Below are positions 33,200 to 44,573 of a stretch of DNA of 64,000 bases, piece after piece. Position numbers and translations under genes: made by a program. Below the pieces are notes generated by a model. That model was not told the origin of the DNA, ran no database searches, and saw only the letters and a list, made by a program, of their open reading frames with translations. The DNA is from Clavulina sp. PMI_390 (lineage: Eukaryota > Basidiomycota > Agaricomycetes > Cantharellales > Hydnaceae): positions 393,237 to 457,236 of the forward strand of contig WIDE01000001.1 in the NCBI GenBank assembly GCA_015039315.1, given 5' to 3'. Positions within the stretch are counted from its first letter, which is position 1, and every line of letters starts with the position of its first letter.

Positions 33200-34940
33200 A
33201 TGCGTCGAACCATTACCAAAATACGGCCTTCCAGAACTACGCCTCTGCGTAATATCTCGGGGCCTCGTCGGTCATTAGCAACGCCAGCGCAAGCACGGGT
33301 TTGTTGTGTCTTCACTATTTGCTGACCATAAACTGACGAACCACTCTGGATAGCCTGACGATGCACAAATCACGACATTGCCTAACAAACTACGCGTTGT
33401 AACTGAGGACAAACCTGGCCACTTCTCTTCGGTTGGCGTTTACATTGATGCCGGCTCAAGATATGAGACTGCGCGAACGTCAGGCGCAAGCCACTTGTTA
33501 GATCGTATGGCCTTCAAAGTACGCCCATCTCACTCCAGGTCTCAGCTGTATGCTAAAGATATACCCAACTTTTTACTAGTCCACCGAAAATCGGGACGCA
33601 GATGAAATGTCTGAAGCTGTCAATGCTCTTGGTGGCCAAGTGACATGTGCTTCCTCTCGCGAAACGATGATGTACCAATCCTCTCATTTCCAATCCGTCA
33701 CCCCAGCCGCCATGTCTCTTCTTGCGGACACAATTCGTCGCTCCTCTTTCCTCCCTGAAGAGGTCGCAGCTCAGCAGGAAGCTGTAGCATATGAGGTGAG
33801 GGAGCTGAACGCAAAGCCTGAGATGATCCTCCCCGAAATCCTTCATCAAGTGGCCTATCAAAACAACACCCTAGGGAATCCGCTTCTTTGCCCCGAAGAA
33901 AGGATCCCTTTGGTGAATCGGGACCTCCTCGCGGAGTATACCCGGACTTGGTATCGACCAGACCGTATGGTTGTTGCCGGGGCCGGGATCGCGCACTCCG
34001 AGCTGGTTAGACTAGCTGAAGAACATTTTGGCGATTTGACCATCCCGAGCCCCCTTTCCACGTCCTCTAGCCCCTCCCGTTCCATTCCATCACACCTTCT
34101 TCCGCCTTCCCCTGCGGCGTCCCCCTCGATGTACAAATCTCTCACCACAGCCGCTTCCTCGCTCCTCGGTTCACGATCAACAGAGGAGCCTTCGTTTGAG
34201 GAGTTGATCTCTGCGAAAGCTCGCTATACCGGCGGCCACCTCTTCATTCACAGACCTGAGGAGCAGTTCAACCATGTATACCTCGCCTTTGAGGGTGTCT
34301 CGATCCACGACCCAGATATCTATGCACTGGCAACTATTCAAATTCTCCTTGGAGGTGGAGGGAGCTTCTCTGCAGGTACTTCAACTCTTTTACTTGCCTC
34401 GCTATGGTGATTGGCTGACTCGTTACTCTAGGTGGCCCTGGGAAGGGCATGTATTCGAGGCTTTACACTCACGTTCTCAACCACCACCCAGCCATTGATC
34501 ACTGCTCTTCTCTTCATCATATCTACGCTGACTCCTCCCTGTTTGGGATAGTCGGCACCTCCTACACTTCTCTACGACCCAAGGACATGCTTCCCACCTT
34601 GGTACACCAGCTCTCTTCCCTCTTGTACAACCCTGTTGGCGAACGAGAACTTTCCCGGGCGAAGAATCAACTGATGAGCTCGCTTGTGATGGCCCTTGAG
34701 AGCCGTGCAGTAGAGGTGGAGGACCTTGGTCGTCAGGTTCTCGTGCATGGGCGGCGCGTATCTGTCGCAGAGATGTGCGAGAAGATCGAACAAGTTACTC
34801 CTAAGGATCTCATGCGTGTGGCGGGTCGTGTCTTTGGCACGAGGGTGGAAGGCCCACCGACTTTGCTCGTCATGGGGCAAGAGGACATTCCCGACTGGCA
34901 AAAGACCATGCAGCAGTACGGAGTTGGACGTATGATTTAA
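33200..34940 (+). CDS. MAS2: mitochondrial processing peptidase alpha subunit
   Basis: Four exons (33200-33298, 33354-33518, 33580-34375, 34432-34940) give 522 residues. The N-terminus MRRTITKIRPSRTTPLRN is a presequence. TLPNKLRVVTEDKPGHFSSVGVYIDAGSRYE and HLLDRMAFKST match the M16 peptidase fold. The zinc motif HxxEH is degenerate (HLLDR), as expected for the non-catalytic alpha subunit. The glycine-rich loop [20 protein letters not shown], which binds presequences and distinguishes alpha from beta subunits, is complete and spans the last intron. MPP-alpha pairs with the catalytic beta subunit in the matrix to remove targeting peptides. A Ser/Pro-rich insertion lies near residues 225-265. 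Confidence 0.95.
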
Positions 34941-35315
34941 TACAGTCATTTTATTCACGCTACCATCCCCTCGCATAATAATACTTTTCTGATATTGTTG
35001 GTGCACTTCGGCCGCCGGCACCGAAGATACGCCTCAGAATTTGCCAGGTCTTGGTGCATTGCCCTTGACATCGCTTGAAGCAATGGACTCTGTCGTCGTT
35101 CTTGCGCTTGGTACATAACAAAGCTCTCCTAGGCATGAGCTGTAAGAACGTTTCACAATTCGCAGCATGCAATTCTCTCCCAGCACGCGTCGTGGCCTCG
35201 GCATCGCTACTCAACTACAACACCGAGAGAAGGGGAACTATAAACTTCAACTTCATCAAGACACCTGCTGAATTATCAGGGTCTTAGACATCACTAAGTA
35301 CACTGTCAACCTATC
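34941..35315. other. intergenic between MPP-alpha and the actin gene
   Basis: This is tandem spacing of 375 bp with no recognised feature. Short frames on both strands lack support. Confidence 0.4.
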
Positions 35316-37206
35316 ATGGACTTCGAAATCAATGCTCTCGTTCGTGGTTACCTCCAAAAGAAAGCATCTTCAGCAGGACAATTGATCAGATTTCGGCTAC
35401 CTGTAGGTGATCGACAATGGATCCGGAATGTGCAAGGCAGGGTGTATGGATCAACACATATTCTTCTTTCCCTCTACTGACTCGGGCTTTATTTTGTTCT
35501 AGATGCTGGTTAGTGGTTGCAGGACTCCGTGTCAGGAACGTCTCCCTCATTTGCCCCGATCTTAGGCGATGATGCCCCCCGTGCAGTGTTCCCGTATGTC
35601 CCTATAACCCGATCTGGAATGTCCTTACCCTAAACAACACATTTTAGGACTATTGTCGGTCAACCTCGACACTTCGGAGATGCGGCCGGGATAGATGGTA
35701 ATGATTCGTATGTTGGGTGCGTCCGATCGGCTTTTCCTTCCATTTGCTAAGTTGATGATTCTCTGCAGTGATGAAGCTCAGGCCAAGCGCGGTATACTGA
35801 ACCTGAGATACCCCATTGAACATGGAATCATCACCAACTGGGAGGATATGTGAGTGAAACGAGATTGCCCTTATCAGACCCTTTCACACATGTGAATGTG
35901 ATTAGGGAGAAAATCTGGCACCACACATTCCTCAATGAGCTTCGCGTTGCTCCGGAGGAGCACCCTGTGCTACTCACGGATACTCCCCTCAATCCGAAGT
36001 CCAATCGCGAGAGGATGACTGAAATCATGTTTGAAACATTCAACACTCAAGGACTATATGTGAAAATCCAAGCCGTCCTCGCTCTCTACGCTTCCGGGCG
36101 CACCACCGGCACTGTGTTTGATTCTGGTGACGGCGTCTCTCACGTTGCGCCTATCTACGAGGGATTCTCTCTTGCATATGCCACGCAGCGCTTCGATCTG
36201 GCCGGCCGTGACTTGTCGGATTATCTCGTCAAACTCCTCGCTTTGCGCGACTACTCGCTGGACACCGCCACGGAGTGCGAGGATATACGCGAGGTCAAAG
36301 AGAAAATGAGCTATGTGGCCCTTGATTTCGAGGAGGAGTATAAGATTGCTGCCAGAAACTCCTCCAGTGACCAAATTTATCTGCCGGATGGAGAGGTCAT
36401 TAAGATCGGAAACGAGCGGTACGTGAACAGATTCGGCACTTCGTACTTTGCTTCCCTACACTGAGGCCAATGAGGACAGCTTCCGCGCTCCCGAGGCGTT
36501 GTTCAATCCTGCGATGCTTGGAACTGAGTCTGTTGGTATTCAAAAGACACTGTAGGTTGCTCGCAGCTTCAGGCTCCAGAGCTATACATAATAAGAACAC
36601 TCTATAGCCATAACTCCGTAGGTCTGTATGCTGAGAGGTGTTGAAATATTACCTCAGTTACTGTTACCATTCCCCAGATCCTTAAATGCAACCCGGATAT
36701 CCGTCGCGACCTGTAAGTATCTCTCTCCCGGACTCTTCAATCCTCTCACTTCATCGTGGCACAGGTACGGAAACATTATTCTCTCTGGTGGGAACACAAT
36801 GTACCCCGGTATGGCCGATCGAATATACAAGGAGCTGACTGCTTTAACGCCAGCTAGCTCGAGGGTTCGTCTTCTAGTAGAATCCAGTACTACTGCCACC
36901 AAACGCTCATTGGTTGTTTTAGATCGCTGTCGTTTCTCCACCCGAACGCAAGTATTCTGTCTGGATTGGAGGTTCAATTCTTGGTCTGTCCTCATAAACT
37001 CTGCTTATACGATGACCTGCTCATATGCTATTGCTTGCGCCTGCAGCGAGCCTTGATACTTTCCAGAGCCTCTGGGTCTCAAAGCAGGATTATGAGGAGT
37101 CAGGAGCATCCATCGTCCATCGAAGTCAGTGGCGAAAATCGTCTTCCTGCCATATTTACTTTCTGAGTTATCTATTTTTGGGCAGAATGCTTCTGAGGGC
37201 CTAGGG
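35316..37206 (+). CDS. divergent actin, 14 exons with micro-exons
   Basis: Fourteen exons sum to 1125 nt, 374 residues against 375 for actin: 35316-35339, 35407-35443, 35503-35508, 35566-35593, 35648-35716, 35769-35849, 35906-36418, 36480-36551, 36608-36617, 36678-36712, 36765-36864, 36923-36983, 37047-37124, 37196-37206. MDFEINAL then [20 protein letters not shown] is phosphate loop 1, its AGYAGD joined by a 6-nt exon; [10 protein letters not shown] is loop 2; [17 protein letters not shown] is the adenosine motif; the end HRKCF is canonical. Changes from conventional actin include DAAGIDGN in the DNase-binding loop and many substitutions in the centre. It is therefore a paralogue or fast-evolving actin rather than the main cytoskeletal copy. 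Length, termini and motifs are intact, so it is probably functional. Confidence 0.93.
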
Positions 37207-37603
37207 CAACATTTCATCATCAGCCTTACAAAGTCACGTCTTCGTAATATATTGATTTTCTTGGCTATTCATACTTCAGTCGGCTTTGGTTATTAGAATC
37301 GTCTGTTAATGATCAGGTGCTTGACGGTAATGATAACCCTTCGTAGTGCATCACCAAAAGTCCTTCGCTCAGGTTTCAGGTTTTGAGGTTGGGCGGTTGG
37401 GATCAATTCATTTCACGAACCCTGACCGCGAGGTTTGAAGGTTTCGAGGTTACAACCTCCACAACCTTCCCAACCTCGCAATCCTAGCGTAGAACTTTCG
37501 GTGATGCCTTGTGAAGAGCCCACCTCGACCTTCGGTACCGAGGTCGTTAACCCTTTCAGGTTGTGGCAGTGACCAACTCGCACAACTACTATCGTATCTC
37601 ACA
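37207..37603. other. inverted-repeat-rich spacer upstream of the Lgl gene
   Basis: Several GAGGTT / AACCTC elements occur in opposite orientations: 37385-37393 with 37469-37477 (9-bp arms), 37446-37451 with 37454-37459, and ACCTCG/CGAGGT at 37522-37527 and 37539-37544 around the palindrome CGGTACCG. No gene is seen. Confidence 0.6.
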
Positions 37604-40600
37604 ATGCATCTAGGGCGATCCAAACCCAAGCCAGTGGACCTGAGCAAAGCCCTTTGGGATTCAGATGCATTCTCGCCAAGGCCTATCAAGCGTTTAGGGC
37701 TCAACGGTGACATCACAGCCATGGCGGTGGAGCCGCTCACTGGGATGTTAGCGTTTGGGACTGATCGAGGATCAGTCCACTTATACGGCGCACCTTCAGT
37801 TACTGCCGAAGTGGCCGTATCTAGCGCTCCTAGTGCAAGGATCCGTTTCATCGCCTTTGCACAATCGTGTTCTCAGATGGCCGTGATAGGTGAAACCAAG
37901 AACATTCCGCAGCCAGCTGAGAACGCAACCGAATGAGCTCTCTATTCCAATTCCTATCAGACTCAAGAAATTTTGTAACTGTGTATGACCTCGCAAGCCC
38001 TCGACGCCCGACTGTCTCATCATCGTTTGAGCTTAACCAGAGAGCCATGTGAGCCAGTTTTGTTTGGTGGGTCTTAGTACAGGACAACCGACTTCTCTCT
38101 TCCATCATTTAGGGCACTCACCACCAGCCCTTCCCACTCACATGTAAGCGCGTCTACCCCCGAAGCTCTCCCTATTGACTCACAGGTATCGAATCAAAGG
38201 CATTCATCGCTCTAGCGGACGGCCAATGTCTAGTCTACGATCTTGAGCGTGGTCAACCATCTCCCTACGCAATTCCTAATTTGTGGGAAGCAGAAGAGAT
38301 CAAAGAAGGGCATTATCGCTCTCGCCAGTCGGCCCCCAAGTGAGACCCGATCATCGTCTCTCAAGCAATTATTCTGATTTTCGAAGGAAGTCCTGCTCTC
38401 GTAGACGTCCTGATACATCCCCGAAACTTGAACTCACTTTTGCTTGTATATGATGGTGAGTCATATCACTGTCCTGTTCCGAGAAGGTTATTCATTCAAT
38501 TATAAGCGGGAGTGATTGTCTGGGATATTGTAAGCTCTACCTTGACCTCATGGGTTTGGATCGCCTCTCATGGTCTCTATGCTCTAGGCTGATCGCAAGG
38601 CTGCCAGAATCTTCAGAGGCGTAGTGCCACTTAGGGAGCGAGAGGTATAGCCCATCCATCTCGCCGCTTTCTTTCTCACTAAGCAATACTTTGGCCTCAA
38701 AGCTTCGTGACATAACATCCGCCGCGATACATCCGTTAGGCATTGTGAGTATCTCAGATCGTCTTTGGATATGTAATAACCAACTTTTCCTTGAAGGTTT
38801 TTACCCTGGGACACATGGATGGGTCATTGTCATTTTGGGCGCTGGATCACGATGAGCGCCCTCTGTCGATCCATTACCTTCCTTCCCCGACCGCTTCACC
38901 CAACGCCGAGCGCGAACCCATCTTCAAGTTAGCTTGGAGCGCATTCCCGAGCCTTGAAGAATGCAAGGCGCTTCTTGATCAAGCGACATCGACCCAAGCA
39001 GAAGGTGTTTCTCTTCCACGCCTTGCCGGCTCTACTCTAGATTATTCCGGGGGAGAGACCGTTCTGACCCTCCTTGGGGGTCTCCTTCTTGATGAACCTG
39101 CCGGAGCTCGAACTCTTCAGATAGCGCCTCTACATCTCCCATCCCTAGACCCAACAAAAACCGAGGCCGAAACTTATATCGCTGAATTGTCCACCAAGTT
39201 CACCATCATCGGCTTTGATTGGATCCCAGCAAGCTATCCTGTAGATGACTTCGTCCTCCTTCCTCGCTCATCCCCTCACTACGCTGGAGCCTTTGACCCT
39301 ATATCAATTCTACAGTCGTTCAAATGGGGCAGCGGTAATTCAGCCCGTTCGGCCGTTGATGCGTTGGAATTCCCCCCTCCTCTCAGCGCTACCCCAATGC
39401 AACAGAAGGCATATAATCATGGCGATCCTATCAAACCTCTCGAGATACCACTTCCCCAAGTCAACCCAAATACCCTCACCCAATTCCGGGTGCCAGGCAT
39501 CTTTTCTAGTGGTAACGATACAGTGTTGGGCGTACAGCTGCGAAACATTCCCAAACGCCCCTTTGCGAGACTTCTTCGAGAATGGGTCGAGGCTGGTGCG
39601 GCTGAGGATGCCGAAGGCGCACTACCATCTCGCCGAATACCTTTGCGAGCTGGCGAAGCGCGAGGCGCCGCTTCTTCCTCGACTGTCTGTATATGCCCAT
39701 CCCTCTCGAGTGCTGAAGTATTGACCTGTGACTCTTACCCGAATAATAGGCCCAACAATATAGAATACTTGCAACCTTTCATCCTGATCTTTCCATTCGC
39801 TTCTGGGATTGCAGCCCACTGCTCATGGGTTCTCCAACATTACTTAGGTTTGACTTCCCCCAATACCTTCCCCATCTAAGGATTGACATATCAGTGGTGA
39901 TCGATGACCCAATTGTGACGAGAATCCTTGGCGCCGCAGCTTCCGATCCGCTCATCCGAAACATCCATCTCAGTGGCGACAGTCTGCATTGCGCAATCGA
40001 GCTATCCTCCGGCCAGATCCTATTCTATGCCTTCCGAGACAGCAGCGACAGGGATATTTCTACGCTGGATGACCTGGCCGCCCTTGATGATGAGCAAAAC
40101 GCTGTCATTGGCCTTGCGGACCTGGTGAAGTTTACCAAGGACGGATTTTATCCAGTGTGTCTGCTAGATGCCCGATGTGGTGCTACTGCCAGTGTTGCAA
40201 TGTCTGCGTATGGTGAGTTTGGTAGTCGCCCTTAAAAGTAAAAAATTCTAACTGTCAACAGGGGTGCATGCCATCGCATTCGACGACGGATCGCTCACAA
40301 TTCTGGATGTATCGGGACCTCGTGTTCTCACCCCAACTGAAATGGGAGTAACTCCCAAGATGCTAAAAGACCAAAAGAAACGATCCCGCGACCAAATTAC
40401 TATTCTCCAGTGGCAAGACTTCCCCCAAGGTTTGATCATTTCGTGTATACCACGCCGCATTTGACGAGATCTTTTTCATAGATCTTTCGCTCCGATATCT
40501 CGATGTCGTTCGAGCCTCTGGTCTTGCCTATGTTATCACCTTGATGCAAGCAGCGGACGGTGGTTGGAGTACTTCGTCAACGTTTGAACGGGGGCTCAAG

Positions 40601-41833
40601 ACTTCAGTTGACGGTCCATCACTCCTATTGAGGTTCGATGACCCAAGCGCCACTTTGTCATCCTCGCTAGCGCGGGCGTCCTTGGAGTCAAGGCAAGCGT
40701 CTACATCGGCTCCTGCGGCGAAATTTGTTTTAGTATGCAACGAAAAGGAGGCGCGTTGCTTCCTAAGCTCCTCGAATGAGCGTGTCTCCAAGGTCGAATG
40801 GAAGGCTCCCGTCGATCACGTCGAGCTAGTTGAAAAAACGGGTGAGCTCACTTTTGTCCTTAGTTTGAGTTTAATGAAACCAACGTGCCATCACTTGCAT
40901 CGATTTTGCAGGCGCTCTGGCACTACTCGCTTTCACAAGTGGTCGAGAGATTATAGCGTTCTCTGTCCCAGGATTGGAACTCATGAGCCGAGCACCGCTC
41001 CCTCCAGGCCCAGACCGGTGAGTTGTATAATCCTAGCCAACTAATCCGCCACTGCTCAACATGCGCTTTCATTAGTCTGGGAAAGATACATTCGGACCCT
41101 TCAGGCGACTTCGTCGAGTTTTCGGCCCAACCTAGCGCTGCTTACCCGTTTCCCTTGACCTTTTCCACCGTGTTCAGCTCTCGGCGGATCCAGTTGCCTT
41201 CTGTCTCTTTAGTCGAACGATCTCCCCCATTGCCACTACACCCGGGCCCACCCGAGCTTGAGGGGTCATATACTGCCTGGATATGGGGACCGAAAGTTTA
41301 CACGGGCGGTCAGATTGATGCTATTCGTGAGCGAATGCAACACTATCTCTCGAGCTGCAACAAACTGACACCCGTGTTCCAGTTGGTGGTCCAGATCGGC
41401 GACTCCCTGCACAAATCGAGGAGAGCGAGCCGGCTTCGGTCGCTCCACAGCCCTCAGTGGCGCCACCTATGCGCCCACAGCGTTCAGCACAAAGGCGAAC
41501 CTCACGACCGCCCATCGCCGACTCGTCAACAACTGGAGGGATATATGGGTCGGCACAGGATCTGTACTCACGACTCCAAAGTGCCGTGACTGAACGAGGG
41601 TGCGTCCCATCCTAACTGTAGAAACCCACCAAATTCCTCACATTTTTACACAGGGAGAATCTCAATGAGCTTGGTGACAGTGTCGGAGAGTTGGAGAATG
41701 CGAGCAAATCGATGATGGAACAGGTAAGTTACTCTCTTTGATACTGAGATAGTATGGTAATTAATCAGACTACTACGCTTAGGCTAAACGGGTGGCCGAC
41801 CGAGGTAACCTTGCCCGAAAGTTTTGGTTCTAA
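37604..41833 (+). CDS. Sro7/tomosyn (Lgl family) exocytosis regulator
   Basis: Many small exons begin with MHLGRSKPKPVDLSKALW and a first WD-like blade (GDITAMAVEPLTGMLAFGTDRG). Further blades follow: LVDVLIHPRNLNSLLLVYD then GVIVWDI, LGHMDGSLSFWALD, and LATFHPDLSIRFWD. The C-terminus ERGENLNELGDSVGELENAS then AKRVADRGNLARKFWF is the R-SNARE-like helix of tomosyn/Lgl proteins, here without a membrane anchor. Members bind t-SNAREs and Sec4/exocyst to control vesicle fusion and polarity. The first exons (37604-37889, 37961-38048, 38113-38143, 38200-38339, 38391-38455, 38507-38529, 38588-38644, 38703-38744) keep frame. The boundary near 39560-39710 is uncertain because two overlapping frames look coding. 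Confidence 0.88.
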
Positions 41834-42033
41834 CTTCGAGAGAGGGGAGCGAAACGGCCTATGCCAAGATGTATTACATCAGCTAGCTCGATACCTTTCC
41901 CGAACCCTTTCGGCGTGTAGCACATGGTCCTCCATCGTTGAGGCTTAGTGAATACTACTGAATAGTGACTCATCCTTCCTAAGTGTTGACTTCTGTCGTC
42001 GATTGTCTGTAGCTATTGATGGCCTCTGAGGGG

Positions 42034-42041
42034 TATATAAA
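42034..42041 (+). promoter_or_regulatory. TATA box
   Basis: GGTATATAAAGG lies about 80 bp upstream of the ATG at 42113, a good match in sequence and spacing, followed by a C/T-rich leader. Confidence 0.6.
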
Positions 42042-42112
42042 GGCTGGAGGGTGTTGAGGACGCAGACTCTCCAGCATCTCCCACTCTCTAGACCCATACA
42101 CTCAGTCTCGCC

Positions 42113-43009
42113 ATGTCATCTTCTGTGCAACCTCCCAACCGTGCTGCTGAGATGGGTAAAATTGCCCGCATCGACGCCATGGAGGACGAGGAGGATGCCC
42201 AGTTCAGTGGCGACGAGTCTCTCGTATGCTGTGTTCTGACGCGTCGTAGCACATCAGATTGCTCATGCATAACTGTAGAGTGATGACAGCGACGTTGACG
42301 CGGACGAAAGCATGGATACTAGCGCTGTGGTCAGTAGCCGCGCTCGCATACATACCTCGATAGTTCTATGGTCTGAAATATACCTATAATCCATAGGCTG
42401 GCAAGGAGGGCGTTCTTGCATCACACCTAGCGTTCCTCGCTGGAGCTGTATGTTGTATCTTCGTCGTGCTCATTGGCGCCCTTGACGCATGAGGCGGTCC
42501 TATAGATCGAGGCGTACCCCGTTTCTGGCGCTACCACTGCGGTCGACGGAGATGCAGATGAGGACGATGAATACAAACCTGGCCTGACAAGCGCCGAGGA
42601 GGATGCCAAGTTTGGCTCCGGTGTTGCCACTGAGCAGGTAGTGGTGGACCTTCACCAACTGCATGAAGGACTTTCAGCAGCTGCGACCAATGCGGCAAAG
42701 AAGCAAGCAGAGGTTAAGGCTCATGTTGCCGCCGTGGATGATAACGAGGCTGAGTTCTCCGACTCTGAAGCTGAGGTATGTGATCTCTGCCTATCAAATC
42801 ATGCTTTAGTGTACCGAGGTTTGTTCAGGACTCTGACGAGGACGAGGACATGGAGGAAGACGAACCTTCCGAAGACCCTTTGCAATATCTGCAGGCAACC
42901 GTGAGTCCTTCAGTCCATCACATTATGCCCGACCAGTCTCTGATGAGCTAGTGTTCCATAGGCTGACATGTCTATCGAAGATGACGATGACGACGAGTAT
43001 ATCCCTTGA
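42113..43009 (+). CDS. small acidic, Asp/Glu-rich protein, unknown
   Basis: About six short exons read MSSSVQPPNRAAEMGKIARID, then a series of acidic blocks (EDEEDAQFSGDESL, SDDSDVDADESMD, DADEDDEYKPGL, DSDEDEDMEEDEPSEDP) and end in SIEDDDDDEYIP. A more helical middle (DLHQLHEGLSAAATNAAKKQ) is the only non-acidic part. The composition suits a nuclear histone- or ribosome-assembly helper, but I recognise no family. A clear TATA box at 42034 suggests strong expression. It lies between the Lgl gene and eL28, all in the same direction. Confidence 0.65.
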
Positions 43010-43647
43010 ACCAGTTCAACAACGTGTATCGTCTTCATGTATCATATCCCTATAGTTGTTCACTCTGTATGCAAGATTAATGTTGTGGCAAATATAATGA
43101 TATTGAGCGAATCGAAAGGGACAAGAAAGGATTGATAAAGTATGTACGCATCATAGAGTGAAGCCGGATCTCTAGATAGGTAAGAAACTGCTTCAAAGCG
43201 ACAGATGCAGGAGGTTTGATCGTCCCCACATCATTCTTGCATCGAATTTACACCCATACTTCATGGTATATCGGAAGGGTTCTAGAATTCGTGCCACTGT
43301 TGGAACAGAAAGGAACGAAAGCGTGAAACAGTTTTTCAGTCGGTGATGAACAAAAGGGAAGGAGGTTGAAGATTATGGGCATTAAGAGTGCTAGTCAGTG
43401 TATACACATGGAGGGATGGAGGTGGAACAGAATTCGCCAGGCTGGGGAATATGAGGATGAAAGCAAGAGCAAAATTGTCGTGACGACGAAATTTGTTCCT
43501 CTGCGTGACCTGCGTGACTTACAGTTTCACGTGACCCCTCCCCTCATCCCCGTCAAGTGCGTTTAGATCCTCGAATTGCTGCTGTTTCTCTTCAGCACCT
43601 GAGCCGCTGTTCTATTTCCTTGCATCATCTAGCACCCTTCGACCACT
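43010..43647. other. intergenic, promoter of eL28
   Basis: This 640 bp stretch has no coding signal. The last 60 bp before the eL28 ATG are pyrimidine-rich, as usual for ribosomal-protein leaders. Confidence 0.4.
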
Positions 43648-44287
43648 ATGTCCTCCGATCTTACTTGGCTTCTTGTGAAGAAGTGGAATGCGTTCCAAGT
43701 GAGGGGTGTTCCTGAAGGCCCCGTATTCTCAAAGGAGCCTGTGCGTGGAATATGGAACAACATTGAGATAGTCATGAGCCTAGCGTTTACGAAAATATTC
43801 TTGTAGGGCAACCTCCGTAACATCCATGCGAACAAATACTCCGCTCTCTCGAACCCCAAGGTATGTTACTCGTTCAGCCTCATTGTCCTTTATTCGAATA
43901 TTCTCTCAACCATTATGACTGGGTATGAATAGTTCGTCGGTATCGACAACAAGAAGGGCTCGATCGTCCTCACGACTCGCAAATCGGGTGCTTCGTCCCA
44001 ACAGGTGAAGAGCGGTGTGCAGACTACTACCCTGCGACGAGGTGGCTCCCGCCACCACGCCGGCAAGCTCGCTACCCACGCCAGCAATGGTTACCGTGCC
44101 GATTTGCGCCGAGTGAGTTTATTACCGTCAGCAGTGAAGTGACAAAGATTCCTGAACTTTGGTTTTGTTCACATAGTCTGCCCTTGCCCGCATCTCTGCT
44201 CTGCACGCTGCTAAGCATGGGCCAAAAGTTCGCAAGAACCAGAAGAAGACTCGCTCGGAGAAGAGGGCGGAGGCTGCCTCAGCATGA
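43648..44287 (+). CDS. RPL28: 60S ribosomal protein eL28
   Basis: Four exons (43648-43740, 43807-43860, 43933-44112, 44177-44287) each end in phase 0 and give 145 residues, the family length. MSSDLTWLLVKKWNAFQVRG, FSKEPGNLRNIHANKYSAL, FVGIDNKKGSIVLTTRKSG and the basic C-terminus KVRKNQKKTRSEKRAE are the eL28 pattern. This protein is absent from Saccharomyces but present in most fungi and animals. It is a cytosolic large-subunit protein. Confidence 0.95.
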
Positions 44288-44573
44288 GCTCGTGGATGAT
44301 GGAATACCGACGAGTCCCCCTTGCCCTTTTGTCATATCCATGTCATGCTACTATACTGCAACCCGCTCAATCATATATGCTGCCAAACTCTGCTTTGCTT
44401 GTTTCTGATCGTGTCGGAGACCTGTACCTTGTCGTGGTCAAATTTGTGCTGCTGAAATAATAATATTGTCTTTGTTTGCGCCGAGGACGTGTCGTACAAA
44501 CAGCCCTCCGCTCCAGCGTTTTTGCTTTTTTTTTTCTTTCACCACCTTTCATTCTCGTTTATAAGGGGATTTA

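Noticed and set aside
36419..36479. apparent stop codons inside the actin gene suggesting a pseudogene
   Set aside because: They lie in a GTACGT...GACAG intron; removal gives [11 protein letters not shown] and a full-length product.
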